Below, one piece after another: positions 52,901-64,000 of a DNA stretch of 64,000 nt. The DNA comes from Eremomyces bilateralis CBS 781.70. Its lineage: Eukaryota > Ascomycota > Dothideomycetes > Eremomycetales > Eremomycetaceae. The first letter of the stretch is position 1, and the number at the start of each line of letters is the position of its first letter. The stretch covers positions 770,100 to 834,099 of the forward strand of contig NW_022985071.1 of the NCBI RefSeq assembly GCF_010015585.1. Direction: 5' to 3'. A program made the position numbers and the translations under genes. The notes below the pieces were generated by a model that made no database searches, had not been told where the DNA came from, and saw only the letters and a program-made list of their open reading frames with translations.

Positions 52901-54878
52901 CCAGAAGGAACAAACCGTTCTGACTGACGCGTGTGGTAGGGGTTGCTCAGAGGGGTATGTTAAGAAAAGGCATATAGGCAATCTTTGATCAATATCAGTT
53001 ATGTCGAATCTTCCCATGCCTGTCCCACATTCATCTACCGCTTCATAGCCCCCGGATATCCTTCACTTCCGTCTTTGGCTTCAATATCCGGAGTCACGAT
53101 TAACCAGGATGTCGGTTCTTGTTCGATCCAGCGCATGTCCCTATTTGCAAGGGTCCTTGCAAGTACGGTACGGTGTGCGCTTCTATCTCAAGTCGTGACG
53201 TTTGATAGTCATCCAAAAGCTAGGGAGATGGCTCAGTACTACCTAGAGCCCTAACCAAGTTCCCCAAATATGAAAATTCCCTTCACTTAAGTACTGATTC
53301 GTCAGAAAAAGATCATAGGAGAGGTCGTTGATGAGAGTACCGCCTTGGCAGGCAACCAGTATAGCTGCATTTTGACAAGAATCTGGCGACTAGGTGAATG
53401 GATATGGGGATCCGGGGTCGTAGCATAACCGATTTTAGGCCCCTCGAGGCCTTGAAAGGGGGAAAGACCAACGATGAGCCGATAGCAACACACGACTGAC
53501 TGTTGTGTAACGTATTGGCTTACAACGTTCCGAACTTCTCATGAGGGGTTGAGCGGAACTAGTTGCTGATCTAGGTCTGCGTCCCAATTAGAAGCAGCCT
53601 GGATAACCGCATTTAATTGAAGGGGTGACAGAAGTTGGCAACGCAACAGCTCGTGTCAGAGCCTCCTGCACTGGTTTCTCATCCTCTAGTTCTTATGTGC
53701 TCCCTTTTGCACATATATACCAGCATACCCTTCCGAGACGTGCATAGATTCATCACCCCGCTTCATATCTGTGAGTGTGATAAGTCAATGTTGCTCTTTG
53801 ATTCATGGATGCTGCTACACTGAAGACTCGCTTACAGGATGCATGAACACTATCGATCCACCGGCTCTAGACCAGCCCCATTGGCTGACCCATCGACTCG
53901 CTTTTCAAGCTTTCTCCTCAGATTGCACTTTTCGGCCAGTCCTCTCGGCAGGTAATGATCCCAAATTTGGGTATTTAGCTACATTGAGAAAGGGCCGTCA
54001 TAACGCCGAGTACCTGCAAGTCCAGGTCGATGTACATGTGCTTCCGAGTCGAAATACCGCTCCAGTGGATCCATAGATTGAGTTCCTCGTACTCCTGGTG
54101 GCCAGTGCGACATTGCCAAAATACCGGTACCAGATCCATGCTTGACTGCCTGCTTCTTCCTGTGTAACCAATGCTGCCTTTTAATGAGGATTGAAGACAT
54201 GCTTCAGAACACAACTATCGATAAAGGTGGAGCCATAGCATCAATTTTATGGTCCAGTTGGGTACTCTATTGTGCCCTTGCGCAGGAAGGGACGCACTCC
54301 GGTCTAATCAGTGATCGTAGATTACGTTTCCCAAATCCATTTACTAAGGAAGCAGTAAGGAAAGGTGGTAGCTTGGAGGGATATGGCGTATCCTTAGTCC
54401 CGAGATTGGCCTTGCCAGACTCATATAAAATACAATTCTAGTCCGCAGTGGTCGATATCTGACGCTGGTTGGGGGCTATGTTTACAGGAGAACGCTGCTC
54501 AATGTTCGGAAAACATGAAAGACTCGACTGGTTCATAAAGACTGACTCGAAAAATGAATCTTGTAAATCGCAGGAAACCGCATTATGATGGTGCACAACC
54601 CGCCAGCAGTAGAGAGAGGTGACCGGAATTTGAATCGTTTAGAATCCAGTCGGGTTTAGGAAGGATGGACACATCTAACGGATATCAATCCGACCAGTGG
54701 AAGATCATTTGTTAAATTACCTATTCGACCTCTCGTGAACAACCTTACAAACCACTCGAATCAAGCTAAACGCACCGAACTTAACATATCTCCTCTCAAC
54801 TCTCTTTCCTACCTTCGATTATTCAGATATTAAATCCACCGCTAGATCCAAAAGCCACCATATCTCGTGAAAGCAAAA
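49908..54878. other. Gene-poor block of about 5 kb
   Basis: No open frame here shows a domain, signal peptide or family resemblance I can support. The longest frames (50329-50772 minus, 147 codons; 52531-52881 plus, 116 codons; 53771-54076 plus, 101 codons) have Cys/Ser/Leu-rich, non-coding-like composition. No terminal repeats, tandem arrays or RNA gene could be recognised. It may contain lncRNA, diverged relics or long promoters. Confidence 0.45.
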
Positions 54879-55693
54879 TTAGAACTGTGCCACCACTCCC
54901 ATAAGGGCAGCGAAGAGTCCCCCAGCAGCCGGTACAGTAATGGCACCGGCGGCACCGGTGCTGCTGGAATCCGCAGCAGATGCGGAAGCCGAAGAGGGCC
55001 GGGAAGTGGGTTTTCTCGCCGACGTTTCGGCTCCGGACTCCACCGTGGACTCGACCGTGGACTTGGCGGTGGTTGCAGTGGCCTTGGTAGGCTTAATGCT
55101 GGAGGTCAAGGCATTTAAGGAGGATTGACTATCATCGGATCATATGTGAACACCAGGCCGGGAAGAATTCAGAGTGGAAGGGTGTGACTTACCCGTCGGC
55201 AGCGTTGCAGTAGGAAACCTTCTGTGATTCGGCTCCGGAGCGGTTCGGGTCACCGGGACAGGAGTCGTAGCAGCTGTGATTGGAGAAACGCGTCAGTATA
55301 CACCATTGAGATGCTGAAATGGCTGCATCCTCCGGCAACAGTATGCGTCATGGGACATATCGACCACCAACCCCCAAGGTACCGGACTCCAGGCTGTAAT
55401 AATAGAAAACTTACGTCAAAACGACGGTATAGGCATCACATAGGCAGCGCCAGTCCTGGACTGTGCAGGCTGAGACCTGGAGCCCGGTGGTGGACTTGCA
55501 GGCTTCAACAATACTGTAACGGTGCGTGTTAGCTTCAGAGTTCGCCAGGAACGCGTCACTAGAATGGGCAATGAGCTCACTTCTGTGCGGCACAGGATGA
55601 TGATTGCTGAGGCCCTGCAGCAGACCCAGTGGCAGTCTGGGCGGCAGCGTAGCCAAAAGTAGCGGCAAGGGTAAAGACGACGGAGAAACGCAT
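54879..55693 (-). CDS. GPI-anchored small cysteine-rich (CFEM-like) cell-wall protein
   Basis: Four exons on the minus strand: 55693-55581, 55513-55415, 55273-55193 and 55128-54879, with introns of 67, 141 and 64 bp, give 180 residues. Residues 1-19 (MRFSVVFTLAATFGYAAAQ) are a signal peptide. The mature domain carries eight Cys: SSSC, EAC, SAC, WRCLC, LTCYDSC, SYC. Its spacing resembles fungal GPI-anchored Ser/Thr-rich proteins more than strict CFEM. A Ser/Thr/Ala-rich linker ends in a hydrophobic tail (AAGAITVPAAGGLFAALMGV) with a probable omega site near SSSTG. It is expected on the outer plasma membrane or cell wall; a haem, adhesion or structural role is not settled. Confidence 0.88.
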
Positions 55694-57014
55694 CTTGGGT
55701 GGTTTACTGAGAAATGGTGAAAGGTATTAAGGCGTATACTTTGGTAAACAAAGGCCAAACGAGAGAGTCCGAATAAAATACCCCGAAGCGACTGATGGGG
55801 TATCCAATCAATTAGCGGTGGGGAATATCAAATTTGATACTGCGGACTTGTAGAGAGAAAAGGAAGGGAAGATGGGGATATCAGGACTCAGGAGATCAAA
55901 GAACGGACGTAACGACTGAAGAGGCATTTGAGGACTCGGGAAGAAAAGAATGAAGCATTAAACAAGGGGGTCACAGACACCTGCCCATTACGTACCAGCA
56001 GGTAATTCGGTATTGTTATTGATACGACGTTTCGAAGGCCCAGACACGACCGCGCCATCGAAATGTGGAAGCCGGAAGCCAGGGGTCAGAGCCAGAATAT
56101 GTCTCTGTCACGGCACCACCGTAACACCAGACTGTGGTAGTAATATCTTGATGGTACGAGTATTAGCACTATTAGCATTGTTGTTAGCAATCCTATCACG
56201 GATTATGCAAGATTGATGCATCTGGCCGGTTGGTCCTCTGGTGAAGGTGAATGTGCAACATTGTCGTTGTTACGTTGGAGATTCGACTTTTGATGCTTGA
56301 ATTTGCAACTCAGGTGGCGGCGTCCCAGTTCCCGCTCGTCATACCAGAGTGCCAGGGGCTATATGGCAGTGTCATACTAAATTGGGTTTCGTGTCGATGT
56401 TGGCTTCTCCAATTATACATTCCCGCCCTGAAGCCATAGTCGATTCTGGACTCGGGCAAATGAGCGAATCACTTCATTCGAAGTGAGGAAATTGCTCCAG
56501 GCTCCCTCCGTCGAGCCGGACGTGTCACAAGTGCCACCCGGTTTCGCCGTACTACCATGGTCGAGACGACGATATGCAATGATATCGTCAATTCGTCCTA
56601 TCGAGCTTCGTACTATGGACTCCTGGACGTTGGTCCCCAAGGGATTCTAGTTCATCCGAAGTATGCGCTGACTATTCAATGACAAACGCGGTTGTGTAGT
56701 CCAGCTCTGCGCCAGTTCGACCTCAGCGAGAGCACTATTGTGGTACAAGAAGCGTCAAGTTTGTGAAATGATTTCGACAGGGTTAACGGTCAACAAACTG
56801 TGAACGACAACAATAGATTTGGCACATCTGGTAATAATAACTGACTTGCAAGAAGGAGGCAGGAATGCTGCACGCTGCATGCATAGGTTGATTGATAGAG
56901 AAGGTGACGGATACAATGTTTCTCACGTAATTCGGTTCGAAGTCGCTCTCCGAGTCCACTCTCCAACGGTTGCCAACTCTTTTCATTTGCGCCGAAGCAG
57001 CCTCCAATTTTCCT
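55694..57014. other. Intergenic region, GPI protein promoter and acyltransferase 3' flank
   Basis: 1.3 kb with no supported gene. The first 250 bp are AG-rich on the plus strand (CT-rich for the GPI gene). Confidence 0.4.
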
Positions 57015-57944
57015 TTAAGTTTGCGATGCCTGGCCTAGTTCCTTGGCCGCGGTCAACATTCGTTCTCTTGTGAGCATGACCAGATCATCAACGTCGTGCT
57101 CAGTCATCCCGGAGGTTGGAATCGGATCGAGCACTATCGGAGGTTCATTGGTTTGGTTCATCTGTTCGATAGCTGTTGGGATACACTCACCTTTCAAAAC
57201 GACTCGGCCCCTCTTGAATATTGTCCGGTCCTTGTCGAGCAGGTTCGAATAGTTCTGAATCACCACCGGCACGATCGGCACTTGGGCCTGGATAGCGAGG
57301 TGAAAGGCGCCCTTCTTAAACGGAAGCATTCCTGGCTCTTGCATATATGACCGTTGTCCTTCGCAGAAGAGATATGCGCTCGTTCCTTGTTGCCGTATCT
57401 GCTCCCCTGCAGCCCGGAAGGATCTCAGTGTCTTTGCGGGGTTCTTCCGATCGATGAAGAGTGCATCGTGAAGCACAAGATTCCATCCAAGCAACGGTAC
57501 AGTCTTCAGCTCTGCTTTGACGGTGATGGTGCAATACTTGGGAAAGCCACAGCTGAGTATATAGATGTCGAACTCGGTCAGGTGGTTCGCAACAAAGACT
57601 CTCCCCTCTCCTTTGCCGCGCCGCAGTTGTTCAACTCTTCCAGACTTGACCACAGCAATGCCGGTGACTGTTCGAACCAAGGTTTCAAACAAAATTCCAC
57701 TGAAGTACAGGCTAAGACCCGACAGCCCAAGGTGACTTAGCACGACCGAAATAAATCCAGAGATGAACAACGTGATCATCAGTACCAAGCCACCGATGAC
57801 GAGTTTCGTATAGTATTCAACAATATCAGGTAGGAAGCTCAAAAAGGTTGGCGTTGAATATATGAGGAGAAGGGGTATCGCAATTCTTCGAGTTGATAGG
57901 GAAATGAGATGGAATAGGTAAAGATTGAGTGATAGGTTAGCCAT
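57015..57944 (-). CDS. SLC1: 1-acyl-sn-glycerol-3-phosphate acyltransferase (LPA acyltransferase)
   Basis: One exon on the minus strand, 309 codons from ATG 57944 (MANLSLNLYLFHLI). It acylates lysophosphatidate to phosphatidate in the ER membrane. Three hydrophobic stretches fill residues about 5-105. PlsC motifs follow: NHLTEFD (NH-x4-D), LFIDRKN (motif II Arg), CEGQRSYM in place of the usual EGTRS, and VPIVPVVIQN. Length is near yeast Slc1 (303). The frame is open for 54 further codons upstream, which look non-coding. EGQRS is a mild departure from the common EGTRS block. The symbol is by family resemblance; fungi often carry more than one such gene, so a paralogue is possible. Confidence 0.87.
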   Translation of the reverse strand: MANLSLNLYLFHLISLSTRRIAIPLLLIYSTPTFLSFLPDIVEYYTKLVIGGLVLMITLFISGFISVVLSHLGLSGLSLYFSGILFETLVRTVTGIAVVKSGRVEQLRRGKGEGRVFVANHLTEFDIYILSCGFPKYCTITVKAELKTVPLLGWNLVLHDALFIDRKNPAKTLRSFRAAGEQIRQQGTSAYLFCEGQRSYMQEPGMLPFKKGAFHLAIQAQVPIVPVVIQNYSNLLDKDRTIFKRGRVVLKGECIPTAIEQMNQTNEPPIVLDPIPTSGMTEHDVDDLVMLTRERMLTAAKELGQASQT

Positions 57945-58809
57945 GGTTGAAATATTCGTTTTCCGATTGAATGATCGTGATTTAGCCAACGACTGGAGGA
58001 TGCTGATACCGAGGGAATTCAACTTTATGAATATGCAGTAGATAGTGAGTTTGGAATGAATCTCGATATGTGGCCCAGCAAAGTAATGTACGTACGGTCC
58101 AACCATTTGTAATGACGGAGTATCTAGTTAGTACCGTGGTCGAAGCCTAGAGCAGTCGCAGTCTGGATGCGTGGTAGGAGTTGGAGCACAGTAATCGGAG
58201 ACTGCCATTCCTGATTCCTACAATCAGTAGTTCTGGAAAGGACACAGGAAATGCACCTCATCTGCTTCCACATACCAATCAGGTCAGATACGATCGACGG
58301 GGTGCAAAGAGCTTGTCTTGCTCGAATTACAAGGCGTTAATAAGGTGCATCCCTGATGAATAGCGATACATGATTTTAAATCACGCAATCACGTATCTTG
58401 CGCCTCGTCAATCCCATCAGGTAGAATTGAACACTGGCAGGAAGTTGCGTTTTATCATGGCGCCAACGACTTTCGAAACAATGGAAGGTACCAGTGGAAA
58501 GTGAGGAGGTCCGAGATGTCGCGAGTGGTCTCTTGCGTGTTAATATGGTGCTGAAAGCTTTGGTACCCATGGTTGGCTTTGGTTGATTCATCACAGTTGC
58601 CCATGGACCATAAATTCCGGGAAGTTCTCGAGACTCTGACGCCACACATATCGCCAATAACGACCGGATAGAACGGAGCCTTCAGAAAAGATGGCCATCT
58701 CATTCCCCTACAGATATCTGTTGGAGTACATGACAATATCTTAACTCCTCGAAAGCACCACGCAATTCTTCATTGGCCATCATTCATTCCTTCATCACCG
58801 TCCCCAGAC
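57945..58809. other. Intergenic region acyltransferase to ATX1
   Basis: About 865 bp with no supported gene; short frames only. Confidence 0.4.
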
Positions 58810-59138
58810 TCAAGTGGCGGCAACTTCGATCGACCTGGGTTCTCCATCCGCTTCACCAGTATTGATCTTCTTTCCTGTCTTCTTGATTGTTTTGAGGACG
58901 GTGTCGTAGGTGAGAGTGTCGTCCACCGTGGTTACATCGGCAGTCTGGTTCTCGAGGGAAACGTTGTACTCTTTGACGCCTACAAAGTTCCAAACGTTAG
59001 CAGATTCCCTTGATCTAAGGCTTCTGAAGCCAGCCGCCACGGGTTCATACCATCAAGCCTTTTCAAGACTCTGTCAATGGCGCCGGAGCAACCACCGCAG
59101 GTCATGACAACGTTGAACTTGTAGACGTGTTCGGACAT
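58810..59138 (-). CDS. ATX1: Copper metallochaperone Atx1
   Basis: Two exons on the minus strand, 59138-59051 and 58979-58810, with a 71-bp intron (GTATGA..GTAG), give 85 residues. The first strand and metal loop read YKFNVVMTCGGCSGAIDR, with the MxCxxC copper-binding cysteines at 14 and 17. The rest is LKRLDGVKEYNVSLENQTAD and a second half ending with KTGKKINTGEA, where KKI matches the Atx1 lysines that contact the P-type ATPase. It is slightly longer than yeast Atx1 (73) because of a C-terminal tail. It hands Cu(I) to the Golgi Ccc2 ATPase. Confidence 0.95.
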
Positions 59139-60548
59139 GGTGCCGACTTAGTGATTGGGAGTCTGGGTGTAAAAGTCTCCTTTGAGGGGATTGTTGTAGG
59201 TCACAAGGGTCGGCGTGCTTAAGTGGAGGATGAAAGTGGATTGGAACGTAGCGTGGAGAGCGAGAATGGAGGAAGTGGCTCAGCGGCCGTCTTATGCGTA
59301 GATATAGCTGGGGTTACGGAATGCGGGAATGTAGCCAAGCCTTGCCTCGGTCCTAAAACTATTATTACGGACGTACTGGTATCGGATGGTGAAATAATTA
59401 ATCTAAGAAGAGAATGGGATTGCGTGATGAGGCATGTTTGGCCCCTTAATCTTAGCAGGTGCGTCGAGCCAGCGACTCTTTCGTTGCGTAATGGTGTGAA
59501 GAGAAAAGGTGTCGTGTGAAGCTGAATATGAGCATGTTACAAATCCATTCAACTTGCTCCTCATCTTGAGGCTTGAACCCTGATATTTGTTGGATTCATT
59601 GATTGATCACCCAGCCTCCCGCCACAGCGCAGACTTAGTTCGCAGTTGTATCCGGGGATCGCTGCAAGGATAGTACCTAGTCATTGGGCGACTGGCACGC
59701 AAGTGAACGTAGATGCAACGTGTTTCAAGGCTCTAAATTAAATTCATAACTACTCGATATTGTTCTCGGTGCCCATCAATACTGCTTCGTTTGAAGTATC
59801 ACCTGCTCAGGATACGATAAGGGCCCTTGGTCCCCGCTACTCCATGTCCAAGCAATCCCCACAGCGCTGGTACATCATCAAGATGGAGCACAAGTCGGGT
59901 ATTCGGCATCCCAATACCTGTATCTGTACAGTATGTCGATATATACCTGGCCCAGATTCTGGTATGTACGTATATCAAGATGATTAAGGAACAGTTGAGA
60001 CTCGAGAGACGCATCACGGGATGTGGTGAACGAGCAGAGCAAGATGATGTCACTCTTCATAGTTTGTTTACATAAGGTATTTGATGCCTTGCCGACTCAG
60101 GCATGATGTCACATTATGTGCCTAGCCTACGCCGCACGTGGTTGGCCAGTCTACCTGAGTTGGCTCTAATATTCACTGATTTAGGTGTCGTCCCCATGCC
60201 GACGCACGTGCGGACCTGCGGGGCATCACAGGAGGACATTTGAAATAAGGCCACAAGGCCCAATAAGGCACCTAGCTAGACCCAGACGTCACTCCCTCGA
60301 ATTGTTTTGAAGCAGATGGAGCAGTTAGTCCAGTCCAAGCTCACACATGTACCGACACTGGCCAGTATCTCCGCATATTTTATGTGTATAACGGTCTTCA
60401 TTGTGTATAGTCTCTGCCCTGGAATATGTACCTATAGTTTGCGAGACAATCTTCCTTCAAGCCCCTCCCTGAGATCGAAGGAACATTGAACTGCTACCGA
60501 AGCATCGTGTGAACGTCCGCCCGTCCCATCGACAATAGCGCTGCAACA
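59139..60548. promoter_or_regulatory. Divergent intergenic region of ATX1 and palA
   Basis: 1.4 kb with no supported gene. On the palA side it has two CGCACGTG boxes (60133-60140 and 60203-60210); the second is a perfect 10-bp palindrome CGCACGTGCG at 60203-60212. Which gene they serve is not known. Confidence 0.4.
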
Positions 60549-63352
60549 ATGGCTTCGTAAGAACCATGAAGCTCAAATATATATTGCTATATTTCTAACG
60601 ATATATAGCAATATCCTCGCTGTCCCTTTTCGCCGCACCCATTCCGTCTCACTCTCCGATGCGATCAAAGAATACATCTCCTCCAAATATGATCAGCACC
60701 CCGATATGTTCAAGCAGGATCTCGAGACGATCGATTATCTTCGAACGGCGGCGGTACAGGCGATTGATCCCCATATCACCGGGATCAAGAAACTGCAGTC
60801 ATACGCTGCTCAGCTCATTTGGTTGGGCGGGAAGTTTCCAATAGACGTATGAGACAGAGAACGTTGGGTGCAGATCCTCGCTGACGGTACCATTCAGATC
60901 GGCGTGGACTTTTCATGGTATCCCGCCCTGGGTTACAATCTCCAACGGCCTGGTTTGTCTTCCTCAGATCGGAGTTTGCTGCTTGCCAACTGACGATCTT
61001 CCAGTTTCGCAGAATAATGTCAGGTTCGAACTGGCGAACGTCCTTTTTAATCTCGCCGCCATGTATTCGCAGTTGGCTGTATCGCTCAATCGAACCACGT
61101 CCGACGGACTCAAGACCGCATGCAACTACTTCTGCCTCTCAGCAGGAGTCCTCTCCTACCTTCGCACTGACATCATCCCCGACATGCGAGCCTCACCCCC
61201 TGACGACATGGACACCTCGACGTTGGAGTGCGTGGAACAATTGATGCTTGCCCAAGCTCAGGAATGCTTTTGGCAGAAGGCCGTCAAGGATGGGCTCAAA
61301 GACGCGTCCATTGCGAAGTTGGCTGCGAAGGTGTCGGACTTGTATTCCGATGCTGTAGAGTGTGGCGTCAAGTCTGACACTATAAGCAGCGAATGGATCC
61401 ATCATATGAATGCGAAGCATCATCATTTTGCTGCTGCTGCTCAATATCGCGCTGCGTGCGACTGCTTGGAAAAGCGCAAGTACGGTGAAGAAGTCGCAAG
61501 ACTCATCGATGCTGTCAGTTGCGTCAACGAGGCTCTGAAAGAAGCCCGTTACGTAAATAAGACAGTGCTGGGGGACCTGAATGGCATAAAAAACCGGGTA
61601 CAAGAGGACCTGAAGAGGGCCGAGAAAGATAACAACATGATATATCTACGTGAGTGTCTTTTAAGTACTCCCCACTCATCTCATTGACATGAAAACAGTG
61701 CCGGTGCCTCCAAAGAGCGAGCTTAAAACCCTTGACCGGGCGACCATGGTGTCCTCAAAGGTGCCAAAGGAGATATTCGAAGCCACATCTATGCTGGGAG
61801 AGAACAGCGACCTTGGTCATCCCTTGTTCAGCAAGCTTGTCCCTTACTCGGTTCATGTTGCTGCGAGTATATATGCAGACCGAAGGGACCGGTTGGTGAA
61901 CCACGACATCGTGGACCAATTAGAAGATATGACAAATGCGATTCATCGGTATGTAGGATTTCTCTAACATCGATGTTCGCGGCTTACTCGATAATCAGCG
62001 AGCTGAGTTCCTTAAACCTACCGGGCTCCCTCCAGGCGTTGGAAAAACCGCTTGGTCTGCCTTCAACTCTGCTCTCGCATGCCGAAGAGATTCGGCAGCA
62101 AGACGGCGTGGTTCGACTACGGAGATCCATTGCTGAGACCGAGAAGCTAAGACATGGTGACCGGGCAGTATTCCAAGAAGGCGTGGATCTGCTCCGTGGC
62201 GAGATCGAGGAAGATGAGAGGGCTCGGCAAAAGCATGGCACAGTTCGATGGACACGACCAACGTCAGAACTTGCCGTCCCTAAGCTTTACGGGCAAATAC
62301 AAGAGATCGATGGATACTTCTCGGCGGCAAATAGTAGCGATACCCTCATCACGTCGAAGTTGAAGGAGAACGAACGTTTACTGAATCTGCTGAGCGGAAC
62401 TGATTATGACTTGGAGAAATTCGTACCGAGCAGTCGAAGGGTCGTCATGACACCGGCAGTCGAGCGAGAGTCCAGCAATCTTCGTGCATGCTTAAACGAT
62501 TTGACCCGCTTGGAAAGCAGAAGGAGACGAAAGATCGAAGGGCTCCGTTCAAAGGCCAAACAGGACGATATAAGTGGGTTCCGCCTGATATATGATGATA
62601 ATCGGACACTAATTCATATAGACACCGACCTCCTCCGTGAAACTGCACGTTTGGAGCGTGAATACCCGATGCAGAAGATCGAAGCCGTCCAATTCGAAGG
62701 CCTCTTCGAGAAACGACTTCGCTTATACGATTCTGACAAAGCCGCAGTCGAGACTGAACGCGAGGAGCAGGATGGCCTCCTGAAGAACCTACATGCGACG
62801 AACCAAGCCTTTGTCAATGCGAGACGAGGGGAAAACTCGACCAAGACGCGAGAAGATGCATTGCAAAGCCTTGAGAATGCGTTTTACAAATACAAGGAGA
62901 TCATATCGAACCTCCATGCGGCCCGAAAATTCTATAACGATCTCGCCAAGATTGTAACTAGGTTTCGAGACGACTGCAAAAACTTTGCATATCAAAGACG
63001 AATGGAAGCGTCAGAAGTGGAAGGGTATGTCAGCGTTGTCTCAGTACCTTTTATCAGCAGCACAGCAGCTAACGGTTACAGCGATCTGGCCAATGCCATG
63101 TCCGGCATAAACCTACAACAAGCTGCCAATTTGCAAAACGAACGGCTAGCCGAGGCGCAGGCTCCTTCGTACCGCCAGCGACCACCGACCGAGAATCAGA
63201 TTCCAGCACCACAGCCCACCCGGACGACCCTGATCCCGACGCCAGGCGTCTGGACGCCTGAGATGCCGATACGATTCGGGCAAAATAGCAGTACGTCAGG
63301 AAATACGAAGGATGGAAGATGGGATCCTGCTCAGGGGGTGAAGTTTTCATAG
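60549..63352 (+). CDS. palA: pH-response BRO1-domain protein PalA (Rim20/Alix-type)
   Basis: Eight exons: 60549-60556, 60609-60846, 60898-60952, 61005-61649, 61699-61948, 61999-62573, 62622-63024 and 63082-63352, giving 814 residues, the usual PalA length. Exon 1 is only 8 nt (ATGGCTTC). The BRO1 domain starts MASNILAVPFRRTHSVSLSD and includes IGVDFSWYPALGYNLQRPV, RFELANVLFNLAAMYSQLA and KRKYGEEVARL. The central V-shaped coiled domain runs to about 720, then a Pro-rich tail (RPPTENQIPAPQPTRTT) ends near WDPAQGVKFS. In the family it binds YPx(L/I) motifs of PacC and ESCRT-III Vps32, allowing signalling proteolysis of PacC at alkaline pH. Introns 6 and 7 (48 and 57 bp) are multiples of three without stops. 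Confidence 0.95.
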
Positions 63353-64000
63353 GGCGTCGAAGATTGAAGGACAAATCTAACTGGACGCATGTACGAGGGG
63401 CGATGGTTGAGCGAAAGCCGGTCCGAACTCCGAGAGCAAGCCTCTTGAATCAATTGAATTCTCCTCGGCAAGATATCAATTCCTGAGTGCCTTCATTCTT
63501 GAGACACTCGACGACCTCGTCGCAATATTTAGATCTTGGAATAACAGATTCGGTAAGGTGGAAAGGACCAATGTACAGTTCCTGCCCTTCATCTCTATGC
63601 ATATCCACATCACCTCTCACTGACCGATCCTCTGCTTGAACTATTGGGTCCACATGTTCGACTGCATTATTGAGGGAACCGGCGCATTTATCAGTGTAAT
63701 CCATCCACGAATGAACCTTCTTGGGACCGCCCATGCCTTTGCCGATATCCGTTCTCCGGGTTGCAACAGTCGTTGACCTTCATTAGTTTTGAACGCTTCA
63801 GCGTTACCAGGCCTGCGTCGCGGTGGATTGGTGGCTGATCATTCTGAAGGTCAATGACTCCATTGGCAGCGACCCTGACCGCTCGTATAAACGGTACAAT
63901 GGAAACTAAATGTAACCCCTAACGCCTATGGTGCCTTCAAATCAGTGCAGTCCAGGGGTATAAACGCGTCCCCTCGTCGCCCTCGAACGCTCATTGAGGC
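63353..64000. other. Right end of window, uncertain minus-strand ORF
   Basis: A 94-codon frame at 63450-63734 minus (MGGPKKVHSWMDYTDK onward) has ordinary composition but no family I recognise. It could be the last exon of a gene or chance. The remaining 270 bp are not interpretable. Confidence 0.3.

Noticed and set aside
63450-63734. 94-codon minus-strand frame as a definite gene
   Set aside because: No family recognised and the context is cut by the window edge; kept only as uncertain.

Overview
The window is nuclear DNA of a filamentous ascomycete (Pezizomycotina, most likely a eurotiomycete-type mould; the species cannot be named from the sequence). The support is short introns, mostly 45-75 bp with GT..CTAAC/CTGAC..AG signals, a pH-response palA gene, a HET-domain relic, lysine synthesis by the alpha-aminoadipate route (LYS12), GPI-anchored and secreted wall or pectin enzymes, and compact genes on both strands. 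Exon structures below were built by hand from frame continuity, splice signals and family conservation. No tRNA, rRNA, CRISPR array, bacterial-type operon or virus-like element was recognised.

Left end (1-5.3 kb): a decayed Helitron, with the Rep/helicase N-terminal part on the minus strand and running off the window, and an accessory ORF on the plus strand. Next to it is a broken C-terminal fragment of a DUF726/TMCO4-type gene. From 5.7 to 31 kb the genes are mainly housekeeping: mitochondrial elongation factor G1 (MEF1), a coiled-coil protein, homoisocitrate dehydrogenase (LYS12), a DUF1769 protein, a broken HET-domain gene, the nuclear-envelope protein APQ12, a Dal5-type MFS permease, a disordered Ser/Arg-rich protein, dihydrofolate synthase (FOL3), a secreted PL4 rhamnogalacturonan lyase, a nuclear PrxQ-type peroxiredoxin (DOT5) and a TatD-type nuclease.

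From 31 to 50 kb: a large Kelch-propeller membrane protein, the ribosome-quality-control factor RQC1/TCF25, a secreted intradiol-dioxygenase-like protein with a collagen-like tail, an SDR oxidoreductase, the PP1 inhibitor YPI1, the Golgi golgin RUD3, a PNGase A-like glycoamidase and a small conserved protein. About 5 kb (49.9-54.9 kb) has no recognisable gene. The right end carries a GPI-anchored 8-Cys protein, a lysophosphatidate acyltransferase, the copper chaperone ATX1 and palA/RIM20.

The neighbours do not form a pathway; this looks like an ordinary core-genome arm with a transposon-scarred left edge. I did not find a convincing new multi-gene system. The points most worth a second look are the Helitron with its accessory ORF and nearby gene fragment, two probable GC-AG introns, palA introns that could be retained in frame, an 8-nt palA first exon, a collagen-like tail on a secreted dioxygenase-like protein, and the gene-poor 49.9-54.9 kb block.
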